Shown here piece by piece: positions 43,667-52,203 of a stretch of 64,000 bases of DNA. Within the stretch, counting starts at the first letter, position 1. Every line of letters starts with the position of its first letter. The position numbers were made by a program, and so were the translations under genes. The DNA is taken from the NCBI RefSeq assembly GCF_014205165.1, contig NZ_JACHMZ010000001.1:3060501-3124500 (forward strand), given 5' to 3'. The notes under the pieces are model-generated. The model was given only the letters and a program-made list of their open reading frames with translations, made no database searches and was not told where the DNA came from. This DNA is from Micromonospora carbonacea (GTDB lineage Bacteria > Actinomycetota > Actinomycetes > Mycobacteriales > Micromonosporaceae).

Positions 43667-46401
43667 GCCCGCAGGGCGGGGGCCGTCGCCGGGGCCCGCT
43701 GCGCGGATTCCGCCGGGTGGGGCCCCTGCGCCGCCACCGCCCGGTGGCCCCCGGGCGGCTCGCCGGTCGCCCGGCGGGGTCGCGGCTGCGCCTCGCCGTC
43801 GGCGTCGCGCTGCTCGCCGTACCCCTGCTGGTCGCCGTGGCGGGGCCGGCCCTGGCCGGCGACGCGGCACCGCGCGGACGGCCGTTCGACCCGGGCGGCG
43901 CGTTCGGCACCGACTTCGTCGGGCGCGACGTGCTGCGCCAGGCGCTGCTCGGCGGGCGCTCCGTGGTCGGCGTGGCGCTCGCCGCGACCGCCCTGGCGTA
44001 CCTGGCGGGGGTGCCGTTGGGGCTGCTCGCCGCGCTGACCCGCCGCCGGTGGGTCGACGAGCTGGTCATGCGCCCCCTGGACCTGCTGCTCGCCGTGCCG
44101 TCGCTGATCCTGCTGATCCTGCTGGCGGCCACCGCGCCGCGCGGGCCGGCCACCCTGGTCGGCATCGTCGCGCTGATCGGCCTGCCCGAGGTCGCCCGGA
44201 TCAGCCGCGCGGCGGCGCTGCCGCTGGCGCACGGCCCGGCCATGGAGGCGATGCGGCTGTACGGGGAGACGTGGTGGCGGCGCGCCGTCGGCCACGTCGT
44301 GACCGGCAGCCGCCGGGTGCTGCTCGCCGACGCGGGCGTGCGGTTCGTCGGCGCGTTGTACCTCGTCGCCACGGCCAGCTTCCTCGGCGTCGGCGTCGCC
44401 CCCGACGCCGCCGACTGGGCGGTCATGGTGGACCGCAACCGTGCCGGGCTGCTGCTGCAACCCTGGTCGGTGCTGGTGCCCGCCGCTCTCCTCGTCGCCC
44501 TCGCCGTCGGCGTCAACCTCGTCGCCGACCGGCTGCTGACCACCCGCGGCGACGCCACCGGCCGGGCCGCGGCCGGCGAGGACACCCCCCGCGACGACGC
44601 CGGCCACGACGCCGGCCGTGGCGGGGCCGCCCCCGAGGACGCCGCCCGCGAGGACGCCGGCCCCGTCGGGCCGCCCGGCCGCGCCGTGCCCGGGCCGCGC
44701 CGGCCCGCCGGCCGGGAGCGCCGCGCCGACCCGACCGCCGCCGGCAGGCCGACGTCGCCGGTGGACTCCCGCCCGCCGGTCCGGGTGGTCGGGCTCGACG
44801 CCGGGGTCGCCGGGCGTCGCCTGCTCGCCGGGGTCTCGTTCACGGTGGCGGCGGGCGAGGTGCTCGCCCTCGTCGGCCGCTCCGGCAGCGGCAAGACCAC
44901 CGCCGGTCGGGCCCTGCTGGGGGAGGCCGGCCCCGGCGTCCGCCTCGCCGGCCGGGTGGAGGTGGCCGGCCGTCCCGTGTCCCCGGCGACCCCACCACCC
45001 CCGGGCGTCGTCGGCTACGTCCCGCAGCAGCCGTCGGCGGCGCTCAACCCGGTCCGCCGGGTCGGCGCGGTGCTGCGCGAGGTCGCCCGGCGGCACGCCC
45101 GGCCGGTGCGGCGGACCCCCGGCCGCCCGTCGCGGCGCGCGGCGGCCCGCACGACGGTGGCCGGGCGGGAGACGGTGCGTCGGGCGGTGGCCGACGCGCT
45201 GGCCCGCGTCGACCTGCCCGCCGACCGGGAGTTCCTGCGGCGCTTCCCGCACCAGCTCTCCGGCGGCCAACAGCAGCGCCTCGTCGTCGCCCACGCGCTG
45301 CTGGCCAGGGCGCGCGTCCTGGTCGCCGACGAGCCGACCACCGGGCAGGACAGCCTCACCCGCCGCGACGTCGCCCACGAGCTGCGGGCCCTCGCGGACG
45401 CCGGGCTGGCGGTGGTGCTGCTCAGCCACGACCTGCACCTGGTGCGCGCCGTGGCCGACCGGCTGGTCGTCCTGGACGCCGGCGTGGTCGTCGAGGCCGG
45501 GGCGGCGGCCGACGTGCTCGCCGCCCCCCGGGACGAACGCACGCGCCGCCTGCTCGCCGCTGCCCCGGCCGCGTCGAGTGCCGTCGCCCCCGCCGCGCCC
45601 CGCGTCGCCGTGCCGCGTGCCGCCGCTCCCGCCGGAACACCGGCGCTGCGCGTGCGCGACCTGGCCGCGGCCCACCGCGCCGGTGCCCGCCGCCGTGGCG
45701 TGCTGCACGCGGTCACCGCCGCCGTCGCCCCCGGCGGGTGCCTCGCCGTGGTCGGCCGCTCCGGCAGCGGCAAGACGACGTTCGCCCGCTGCGTCGCCGG
45801 GCTGCACCCGCCGCGCGGCGGAACGGTCGGCCTCGGCGGCCGGCCGCTGGCGGCGACCCTGGACCGGAGAACCCGGGCGGACCTCGCCGCCGTCCAGTAC
45901 GTCTTCCAGGACGCCCGGGCCAGCTTCCACCCCCACCGGTCGGTCCTGGAGCAGGTGTCCCGGGCCGCCGTGCGGCTGCGCGCCCTGCCGCCGGCCCGGG
46001 CCCGCGACGCCGCGCGCCGCGTCCTCGGCGAGACCGGGCTCACGGCGGACGTCGTCGCGCGTCGCCCCGACCGGCTCTCCGGCGGCGAGCTGCAACGCGC
46101 CGCCCTGGCCCGGGCGCTGCTCGCCGAGCCCCGCGTGGTGATCTGCGACGAGATCACCTCGGGGCTGGACGCGGTCAGCCGGGACCGGATCGTGGCCCTC
46201 GTCGACCGGCTGCGCCGCACCCGGGGGCTGGCCCTCGTGGTGATCAGCCACGACCGTGACGTCGTCGCCCGCCTCGCCGACCACGTCGTCGTCCTGGACG
46301 CGGGGCGGGTCGTGGAGGCCGGGCCCGCGGCCGCCCTGCTCACCGCCCCCCGGCACCCGCTGACCCGGGCGCTGCTGCACACATCGCAGCCGGCCGCCTG
46401 A
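43663..46401 (+). CDS. fused ABC permease plus two ATPase domains (DppC-DppD-DppF in one chain)
   Basis: A 912-residue three-module protein. Residues 1-285: DppC-type permease with DFVGRDVLRQALLGGRS and the EAA loop AMEAMRLYGETWWRRAVGHVV. Residues 290-370: charged Asp/Glu/Arg/Pro linker. Residues about 370-630: ATPase 1, Walker A GRSGSGKTT near 404, signature LSGGQQQR near 533, Walker B LVADEPTT. Residues about 655-905: ATPase 2, Walker A GRSGSGKTT near 698, signature LSGGELQR near 805, Walker B VICDEITSG. In standard Dpp/Nik/Cnt systems these are three separate genes. Both ATP sites appear intact. It completes the importer with the 41157 and 42716 products. It is the last gene of the operon; a converging gene lies 29 bases beyond. 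Confidence 0.92.
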   Translation: MSPQGGGRRRGPLRGFRRVGPLRRHRPVAPGRLAGRPAGSRLRLAVGVALLAVPLLVAVAGPALAGDAAPRGRPFDPGGAFGTDFVGRDVLRQALLGGRSVVGVALAATALAYLAGVPLGLLAALTRRRWVDELVMRPLDLLLAVPSLILLILLAATAPRGPATLVGIVALIGLPEVARISRAAALPLAHGPAMEAMRLYGETWWRRAVGHVVTGSRRVLLADAGVRFVGALYLVATASFLGVGVAPDAADWAVMVDRNRAGLLLQPWSVLVPAALLVALAVGVNLVADRLLTTRGDATGRAAAGEDTPRDDAGHDAGRGGAAPEDAAREDAGPVGPPGRAVPGPRRPAGRERRADPTAAGRPTSPVDSRPPVRVVGLDAGVAGRRLLAGVSFTVAAGEVLALVGRSGSGKTTAGRALLGEAGPGVRLAGRVEVAGRPVSPATPPPPGVVGYVPQQPSAALNPVRRVGAVLREVARRHARPVRRTPGRPSRRAAARTTVAGRETVRRAVADALARVDLPADREFLRRFPHQLSGGQQQRLVVAHALLARARVLVADEPTTGQDSLTRRDVAHELRALADAGLAVVLLSHDLHLVRAVADRLVVLDAGVVVEAGAAADVLAAPRDERTRRLLAAAPAASSAVAPAAPRVAVPRAAAPAGTPALRVRDLAAAHRAGARRRGVLHAVTAAVAPGGCLAVVGRSGSGKTTFARCVAGLHPPRGGTVGLGGRPLAATLDRRTRADLAAVQYVFQDARASFHPHRSVLEQVSRAAVRLRALPPARARDAARRVLGETGLTADVVARRPDRLSGGELQRAALARALLAEPRVVICDEITSGLDAVSRDRIVALVDRLRRTRGLALVVISHDRDVVARLADHVVVLDAGRVVEAGPAAALLTAPRHPLTRALLHTSQPAA

Positions 46402-46430
46402 CCGGCCCCCGGCCCGGTGCGGGCGACCCG

Positions 46431-46700
46431 TCAGGCGGAGTCGGAGCGGCCGGCGGTGGCCGCGACGAGGACGACGCCGACCCCGGCGACCCCCGCCTGC
46501 ACGACCACGTCGACCAGGCGGAACCCCTGGCCGTTCGCGCCGGCGAGCCGGGCGACGACGCTGCCGGCCAGCGCGGCGACCACACCGACGACGAGGGTGA
46601 GCCACAGCGGCGCGGTCGGCCGGCCCGGCACCGCGAGCCGGCCGAGCGCCCCTACGGCGAGCCCGACGACGACGGCGCTGACCAGCGTGGCGACGGTCAC
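46431..46700 (-). CDS. GlsB/YeaQ/YmgE-family membrane protein
   Basis: An 89-residue hydrophobic protein with three membrane segments (TLVSAVVVGLAVGALGRLAV, LWLTLVVGVVAALAGSVVARLAG, VDVVVQAGVAGVGVVLVAAT) separated by short loops, the layout of transglycosylase-associated/GlsB stress-response proteins. The GTG start overlaps the stop of the STAS gene by four bases (46697-46700). Members are often induced by general stress; pairing with a STAS protein fits a stress-response regulon (inference). Confidence 0.8.
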   Translation of the reverse strand: MTVATLVSAVVVGLAVGALGRLAVPGRPTAPLWLTLVVGVVAALAGSVVARLAGANGQGFRLVDVVVQAGVAGVGVVLVAATAGRSDSA

Positions 46701-47152
46701 GCCCACTCCGCCGACCGGCGGACGCGCCCCTGCCCGGCCGGTGCCGGGCGACGGCTGCCACCCCCGCCGCCCGGCACGACCGCCCGGCCGACCGGCGGTG
46801 CCACCGGGCCGGGCTGCTCGGGGGACCCGGCCGCTGCGTCGCCGACGACGACCGGCAGCACCTGGTCCAGCCGGGCCGACTGGAGGATGCGCCGGATCCG
46901 GGGGTTCGGTTCGCGTACGACGAGCACCCCGTCGGCGCGGGTCAGCCGCCGGTGCACGTCCAGCAGGAACCCGATGGCGGCGGCGTCGATGTGCCGGCAG
47001 GCGGACAGGTCCACCACGACCTGCGCGGGGCGCAGCGCGAGCAGCCGGTCGAACACGGCCCCGGTCTCCGGCAGGCAGGCCAGGTCGAACTCGGTCACGG
47101 CCACCTCGACCAGGGGGATCGTGCACTCCCGGCGTGCCAGCGGCGTCGTCAC
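46697..47152 (-). CDS. STAS-domain anti-sigma-factor antagonist-like protein
   Basis: A 151-residue protein with a STAS domain at about 15-110: LVEVAVTEFDLACLPETGAVFDRLLALRPAQVVVDLSACRHIDAAAIGFLLDVHRRLTRADGVLVVREPNPRIRRILQSARLDQVLPVV. The phospho-acceptor position, usually DSSG in SpoIIAA homologues, reads DAAAIG here, so Ser is absent and classical kinase control is doubtful. The C-terminal 45 residues are Pro/Gly/Arg-rich and disordered. GTG start at 47152 behind an AGGAAGGGG ribosome-binding site. Confidence 0.82.
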   Translation of the reverse strand: MTTPLARRECTIPLVEVAVTEFDLACLPETGAVFDRLLALRPAQVVVDLSACRHIDAAAIGFLLDVHRRLTRADGVLVVREPNPRIRRILQSARLDQVLPVVVGDAAAGSPEQPGPVAPPVGRAVVPGGGGGSRRPAPAGQGRVRRSAEWA

Positions 47153-47304
47153 GGCCGTACCCCTTCCTCTCGCCCGACCGGTCCAGGCCACCGTGCCGGC
47201 CGGGGTTGGCGGGCACCGCGCGGACATGTGACAGTTGCGTGACAAATCCGTCGTACGCCGGACACGGTTGGCCGCCGGGCGACGGCCTTGGGGATGATGC
47301 CGTC

Positions 47305-47991
47305 ATGACGGCCGTACTGGTGATCGAGGACGACGACCGCATCCGGCTGGCACTGCTGCTCGCCCTGGAGGACGAGGGCTACGACGCCCGGGGCGCGGCC
47401 ACCGCCGAGGAGGGGCTGCGCGCCCAGCGCCGCGACCCGGCCGACTACGTCCTGGTCGACCTGATGCTGCCCGGCCTCGACGGCTTCGAGTGCATCCGGC
47501 AGGTGCGCCGCGACGACGACGTGCCGATCGTGGTGGTGAGCGCCCGCGACGACACCCACGACATCGTCGCCGCCCTGGAGGCCGGCGCGGACGACTACCT
47601 CGTCAAACCGGTGGCGATCAAGGAACTCACCGCCCGGCTGCGGGCGCTGCGCCGCCGCGCCCGGGCCGCCGCCCCGGTCGCCGCCGAACCGGTGCCGGTC
47701 CTGGCGTTCGGTGACCTGGAGGTCAGCCCCGAGGCGGGCGAGGTGCGCCGCGCCGGGCAGCGGGTGCCGGTGACCCGCACCGAGTTCCGGCTGCTGTGCG
47801 AGCTGGCCGAGCACGCCGGCCGGGTGCTGTCGCGCCAACAGCTGCTGCAACGCGTCTGGGGCTACGACACCGGGGACGAGCGGCTGGTCGACGTGCACGT
47901 CGGCCGGCTGCGGCAGAAGATCGAGTCCGACCCCGCCAACCCCGAACACCTGGTGACCCTGCGCGGGCTCGGCTACAAGCTGCGCCGATGA
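47305..47991 (+). CDS. OmpR/PhoB-family response regulator
   Basis: A 228-residue response regulator. Receiver domain: acidic pocket IEDDDR at residues 7-12, phospho-acceptor Asp52 in LVDLMLPGLDG, conserved Ser/Thr in VVVSARDD, Lys in YLVKPVAIKEL. DNA-binding winged helix from about 135: VTRTEFRLLCELAEHAGRVLSRQQLLQRVWGYDTGDERLVDVHVGRLRQKIE. ATG start at 47305. ATGA overlap with the kinase gene. It most resembles CseB/MtrA-type regulators. Target genes unknown. Confidence 0.93.
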   Translation: MTAVLVIEDDDRIRLALLLALEDEGYDARGAATAEEGLRAQRRDPADYVLVDLMLPGLDGFECIRQVRRDDDVPIVVVSARDDTHDIVAALEAGADDYLVKPVAIKELTARLRALRRRARAAAPVAAEPVPVLAFGDLEVSPEAGEVRRAGQRVPVTRTEFRLLCELAEHAGRVLSRQQLLQRVWGYDTGDERLVDVHVGRLRQKIESDPANPEHLVTLRGLGYKLRR

Positions 47992-49367
47992 GCCCGCTGC
48001 GCCGCCCGCCCCGGCTCCGCCTCGGCCTGCGCGCCCGGGTCATGGCCGCCTTCGCCCTGGGCGCGCTGCTGCTCGCCGCGTCGATGGCCCTGATCTCCTA
48101 CGAGCTGACCCGCCAGTCGCTGATCGACGAGCGGGAACGCACCGCCGTGCGGGCCGCGTACTTCGACGCCGCCGTGGTGCGCAGCGGCCTCGACACCGAC
48201 AACCCCGACGTGGTGGAGGTGCTGCGGTCGCTGGACACCGGCAGCAGCAGGCGGGCGCTGCTGCACCTGGACGGCAGGTGGCACGCCCGCATCGCCGACT
48301 CGGGCCTCACCGCCGCCGTGCCGCCGGAGCTGCAACAGCTCGTCGGCTCGGGGCAGCCGGCCGTGCAGCGGGTCCGGGTCGACGGCCGGACCGCCCTGCT
48401 GGTCGGGGTGCCGCTGTCCAGCTCGGCCACGTACTACGAGGTCACCTCCCTGTGGGAGCTGGAACGGACCTTCCAGGCGCTGGCCCTGGCCCTGACGGCG
48501 GTGGCCATCCTCGTGGCCGGCTCCGGGGCGGCCCTGGGCTGGTACGCGACCCGCCACGGGCTGCGCCCCCTCACCGCGGTCGCGGACGCCGCGGAGAAGA
48601 TCGCCGCCGGTGACGTCACCGCCCGCCTCGACCCGGCCACCGACCCGGACCTGACCCGGCTGTCCACCTCGTTCAACCACATGGTCGACCAGTTGGCCCG
48701 CCGCATCGAGCGCGACCGCCGCTTCGCCGCCGACGTCAGCCACGAGCTGCGCTCGCCGTTGCAGACCCTCGCCGCGGCGGCCAGCGTCCTGCAACGGCGG
48801 CGGGAGCACCACGACGAGCGCACCGCCGTGGCCGCCGGCCTCGTCGCCGACGAGATCGACCGGTTCCAGCGGCTGGTCAACGACCTCATCGACCTGGCCC
48901 GCAGCGACCAGCCCGCCCACCGCGCGCCCGTCGACGTGGTCGACCTGGCCCGGCGGGCCTGCGCCGGCCGCGACCTGCCGGCCACGCTGGTCCGGCTCGC
49001 GGCCGGCACCCCGGCCACCTGGCAGGTGGAGCGGCGGCGCGTCGCACAGGTGCTGGCCAACCTCCTCGACAACGCGGTGCGCTACGGTGCGGGCCCGGTG
49101 GCGGTGCGGCTGTCGCGCGACGGCGACACCGGTGTCATCGAGGTGGACGACGACGGCCCCGGCGTGCCGGTCGAGGACCGGGCCGCCATCTTCGACCGCT
49201 TCGTCCGGGGCCGGGCCGCCCATGCCCGGGGCACCGGTGACGGGACCGGCCTCGGGCTGGCGCTGGTCGCCCAGCACGCCGCCGCGCACGGCGGCACGGC
49301 CGACGTCGGCGACCGCCCCGGCGGGGGAGCGCGGTTCCGGTTGGCCCTGCCGGGGAGCCTGGCGTGA
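47988..49367 (+). CDS. sensor histidine kinase
   Basis: A 459-residue membrane kinase. Two membrane helices (VMAAFALGALLLAASMALISYEL and ALALALTAVAILVAGSGAALGWY) flank an extracytoplasmic sensor of about 130 residues. Then HAMP (GLRPLTAVADAAEKIAAGDVTARL), dimerisation helix with phospho-acceptor His252 in FAADVSHELRSPLQTL, and HATPase with QVLANLLDNAVRYG (N box), VDDDGPGVP (G1) and GTGDGTGLGLALV (G2). It phosphorylates the adjacent regulator. The stop overlaps the lipoprotein GTG by four bases, so sensor and lipoprotein are made together. Confidence 0.93.
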   Translation: MSPLRRPPRLRLGLRARVMAAFALGALLLAASMALISYELTRQSLIDERERTAVRAAYFDAAVVRSGLDTDNPDVVEVLRSLDTGSSRRALLHLDGRWHARIADSGLTAAVPPELQQLVGSGQPAVQRVRVDGRTALLVGVPLSSSATYYEVTSLWELERTFQALALALTAVAILVAGSGAALGWYATRHGLRPLTAVADAAEKIAAGDVTARLDPATDPDLTRLSTSFNHMVDQLARRIERDRRFAADVSHELRSPLQTLAAAASVLQRRREHHDERTAVAAGLVADEIDRFQRLVNDLIDLARSDQPAHRAPVDVVDLARRACAGRDLPATLVRLAAGTPATWQVERRRVAQVLANLLDNAVRYGAGPVAVRLSRDGDTGVIEVDDDGPGVPVEDRAAIFDRFVRGRAAHARGTGDGTGLGLALVAQHAAAHGGTADVGDRPGGGARFRLALPGSLA

Positions 49368-49942
49368 GCCGCCGATTCGCCGCGCGGGCGCTGCTGGCCG
49401 CCCTCGTGGCGGCCTGCACGGTGGCGGGCTGCGGGGTGCCGGCCGAGGACACCCCCCGGGCCGTCGAGGCCCCGCCCGGGCCGTTCCCGTCGGCCGCGAC
49501 CGTCGACGGCCCCGCGACGGTCGGCCCGGTCACCATGACGCTGTGCTTCGTGCAGGACGACCGGCTGGTCCCGGTGGACCGGCGGGTGAGCCGCTCCCTC
49601 GACGCCGAGGCCCAGCTGCGGGACCTGCTCGCCGGCCCCAGCGCCGTCGAGCGGGACAGCGGACTGACCAGCGCGTTGCCGGGGGCGATCGGCGCCGCCG
49701 TGGTGGGCGTCGCCGACGGTCAGGCGCGCGTCCGGGTCGACGGGACCGGCGACGACACCGGCCGCAGCGACGAGGTGCTCGCGTTCGGTCAGATCGTCTG
49801 CACGCTGGCCGCCCGCGACGACGTCGACGCCGTGGCGTTCCTGCGCGACGGCCACCCGCTCGGGGTGCCGCGCGCGGACGGCTCGCTGTCCGTCCAGCCG
49901 CTGACCCCCGCCGACTACGCCGCGCTGACCGTCACCCGCTGA
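49364..49942 (+). CDS. GerMN-domain lipoprotein of the two-component operon
   Basis: A 192-residue lipoprotein: signal peptide with lipobox VAGC (Cys23), then a GerMN domain (VTMTLCFVQDDRLVPVDRRVSRSLDAEAQLRDLLAGPSAVERDSGLTSALP, then VRVDGTGDD...LAFGQIVCTLAARDDVDAVAFLRDG). The arrangement regulator-kinase-lipoprotein recalls mtrA-mtrB-lpqB and the CseA/CseB/CseC system, where a lipoprotein modulates the sensor. LpqB is much longer with a beta-propeller, so this is a short analogue. Ends two bases from the converging GH95 gene. Confidence 0.85.
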   Translation: MSRRFAARALLAALVAACTVAGCGVPAEDTPRAVEAPPGPFPSAATVDGPATVGPVTMTLCFVQDDRLVPVDRRVSRSLDAEAQLRDLLAGPSAVERDSGLTSALPGAIGAAVVGVADGQARVRVDGTGDDTGRSDEVLAFGQIVCTLAARDDVDAVAFLRDGHPLGVPRADGSLSVQPLTPADYAALTVTR

Positions 49943-49944
49943 CG

Positions 49945-52203
49945 TCATCCGCCGCCGGTGTCCGGGCCGAAGGCCAGTTCCACCGGTCGGCCGGCGGGCA
50001 GGTCGACCGCCGCGTCCCCGTACGGGCTGGCCACCGTGATCCGCTGGTCGACGGGGGAGAGCAGCCGGGCCCGCACCGACGAGGCGTCCCAGGCCAGCTC
50101 CTCGACGGTGACCCGGCCCCGGCAGGCGGCCCCGCGCAGCACCCCCCGGCCGAGGCCGGGCAGCGGGGCCGGCAGCAGCCGCACGAGGCCGGGCCGGGAG
50201 TGCACCAGCGACTCGATCAGCACGCCGGGCAGGGCGTGCGCGGCGTCGGCGTTGTAGGTCTCCCGGCCGGGGTTGTGCGCGCTCATCAGCGACCGGAAGA
50301 ACATGTCGTTGCCGAGGATCTTGGCCACGTTCTCCCCGGCCAGCGCGCCGTCGCGCAGGCGTGTCGCGGCGAGGGCCCGGTGCAGGCTGCCGTGGGCGGA
50401 GAGGTTCTCGTCGCCGCGCAGCACCAGCGCGCGACGCGCGGCGGCGGCCAGCTCGGGGGTGTCGTCCGGATTGATCTCGTCCAACGGCCACACCGGGTAG
50501 AGGTGGCTGACGTGCCGGTGGTCCTCGTCGCTGCGGTAGCCCGGCCAGGCCCACTCCGCCAGCGCGCCGCGCTCGTCGACCAGGTACGCCGGCAGCCGCT
50601 CCCGCAGCGCCGCCCACCGCTGCGTGCCGGTGACGGCGTCGGCGGTGGCCAGGGCGTGCCGGGCGGCGGCGATGTCCATGGTGGCGTTGACCGCCAGGTG
50701 CACCGGGCGGCCGTCGTCGTCCAGCGGGCCGGTCTCGGCCGAGTACGACGGCACCACGACCGCCGTGCCGTCGGCGGCGCCGACGGTGAGCACGTGGGCG
50801 AGGAACTCGGCGGCCTCCGTGAGCCAGCCGGCCAGTTCGCCGAGCGGCTCCCCGGTCACCAGGTGGTGCTCGTGGAGGGGGTGGAGCAGCCAGTCCGCGC
50901 CGGGCAGCCAGGCGGCGAACGGCCAGTCGTCGTGCATGTGGAACAGGTGCCCGTGCTCCCCGTCGGTGCGGCTGGGCGCGAGCAGGCCCGGCGCGCCGTA
51001 GATCGCCTCGGCGTTGCGCCGCCAGTCGTCGACCTGCGACCCGACCAGCCGCGCGTGCGCCGCGCTCACCTCGGGCAGGGCCCCGATGGCGGCCCCCGCC
51101 AGTTGCAGGTTCAGGTTGGCGTCGGTGGTGAAGTCCCCCGCCCAGGCCGCGTCCCAGGAGCCCAGCCACAGCCCGGTCAGCCGGGGCGGCAGGACGCCGC
51201 TGGCGCTCAGCAGCAGGTACCGTCCCGCGTGGAACAGCCGCTCCACCAGCGCCGGGTAGGGCCGCTGCGGGTCGGCGGCCTGCCGGGCGAGCAGCGCGCC
51301 GACGGGCAGCTCCCGCTCGGCGGCCGGCACGGCCAGGTCGAGGCTCGCCCGGTCGTAGGCGGGGGAGTGCCGGGCCGCGTGCCGGGCGCGCAGGCCGGCG
51401 TACCCGGCGGTGCAGCGGGCGCGCAGCGTCTCCTCCAGCTCGGCGGTGCGCCACGGCGGCGTGCCGGGCCGGTCGAGCACCATGGTGAGCAGGGCCGGCC
51501 CGCGCACCGCCACCCGGTCGCCGAGCACCCGCACGTCGCCGGTGAGCAGGGCCAGGCCCTCGAAGCCGTACGTGCCGCCCACCGGCGGGTAGTGGCCGCG
51601 TATCCGCAGGAAGACGTCCCGGCCACGCCGGTACGCCGCGGTCTCGTAGCGGACGTCCGCCGGGCGGCCGGGCAGGTCGCCGGTGAACCCGACCACGCAG
51701 TCGCCCATGTCCAGCCGCAGCGCCACGAGGCCGTCGGCGCGGGAGACGAAACAGCGCCGCTCGCCGCCGGCCCACTCGACGACGACCTCCCCGGTGCGGA
51801 AGTCGGTGCTCCGCCGGTAGCCGGCCGGCAGCGCCGTCGCGCCCGGCCCCACCACTCCGCCCGGCCCCGCCGCGTCGACGGTCACCGCGAAGCCGGGGTG
51901 GAACGACTGGGTCCAACGCAGCTCCCGGCCGCCACCGAGCAGCCGGCTCGCCTCGGCCCGCCGGCCGGCGAGCACCAGCTCGCGCACCCGGGGCAGCAGG
52001 TGGGCCAGCCGGGGCGGCCGGGCGTCGTGGGTGCCGTTGGGCAGCACGAAGCGGTGGTGGTTGACGACGATCCGCTCGGCGTACGGCGCGCCGGCCACCA
52101 TGATCCCGTACTCGCCGTTGCCGGACAGGAAGGCGTCCTCCCAACCGGCGGCGGGGGAGTCGTCCCAGATCCGGTGCGCGGACGCGGGCAGCCCGGCCGT
52201 CAC
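49945..52203 (-). CDS. GH95-family alpha-L-fucosidase-like glycoside hydrolase
   Basis: A 752-residue cytoplasmic enzyme of the GH95 type. N-terminal beta-sandwich: WEDAFLSGNGEYGIMVAG (family start motif), IVVNHHRFVLP. The (alpha/alpha)6 barrel contains LLSASGVLPPRLTGLWLGSWDAAWAGDFTTDANLNLQLAG, TDGEHGHLFHMHDDWPFAAWLPG, the catalytic-region NATMDIAAARH, WAWPGYRSDEDHRHVSHLYPVWP and NVAKILGNDMFFRSLMSAHNPG. GH95 enzymes release alpha-1,2-linked L-fucose or L-galactose by inversion. There is no signal peptide, so it acts on imported oligosaccharides. The GTG start overlaps the LacI stop (GTGA); third gene of the GH3-LacI-GH95 operon. Confidence 0.88.
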   Translation of the reverse strand: MTAGLPASAHRIWDDSPAAGWEDAFLSGNGEYGIMVAGAPYAERIVVNHHRFVLPNGTHDARPPRLAHLLPRVRELVLAGRRAEASRLLGGGRELRWTQSFHPGFAVTVDAAGPGGVVGPGATALPAGYRRSTDFRTGEVVVEWAGGERRCFVSRADGLVALRLDMGDCVVGFTGDLPGRPADVRYETAAYRRGRDVFLRIRGHYPPVGGTYGFEGLALLTGDVRVLGDRVAVRGPALLTMVLDRPGTPPWRTAELEETLRARCTAGYAGLRARHAARHSPAYDRASLDLAVPAAERELPVGALLARQAADPQRPYPALVERLFHAGRYLLLSASGVLPPRLTGLWLGSWDAAWAGDFTTDANLNLQLAGAAIGALPEVSAAHARLVGSQVDDWRRNAEAIYGAPGLLAPSRTDGEHGHLFHMHDDWPFAAWLPGADWLLHPLHEHHLVTGEPLGELAGWLTEAAEFLAHVLTVGAADGTAVVVPSYSAETGPLDDDGRPVHLAVNATMDIAAARHALATADAVTGTQRWAALRERLPAYLVDERGALAEWAWPGYRSDEDHRHVSHLYPVWPLDEINPDDTPELAAAARRALVLRGDENLSAHGSLHRALAATRLRDGALAGENVAKILGNDMFFRSLMSAHNPGRETYNADAAHALPGVLIESLVHSRPGLVRLLPAPLPGLGRGVLRGAACRGRVTVEELAWDASSVRARLLSPVDQRITVASPYGDAAVDLPAGRPVELAFGPDTGGG

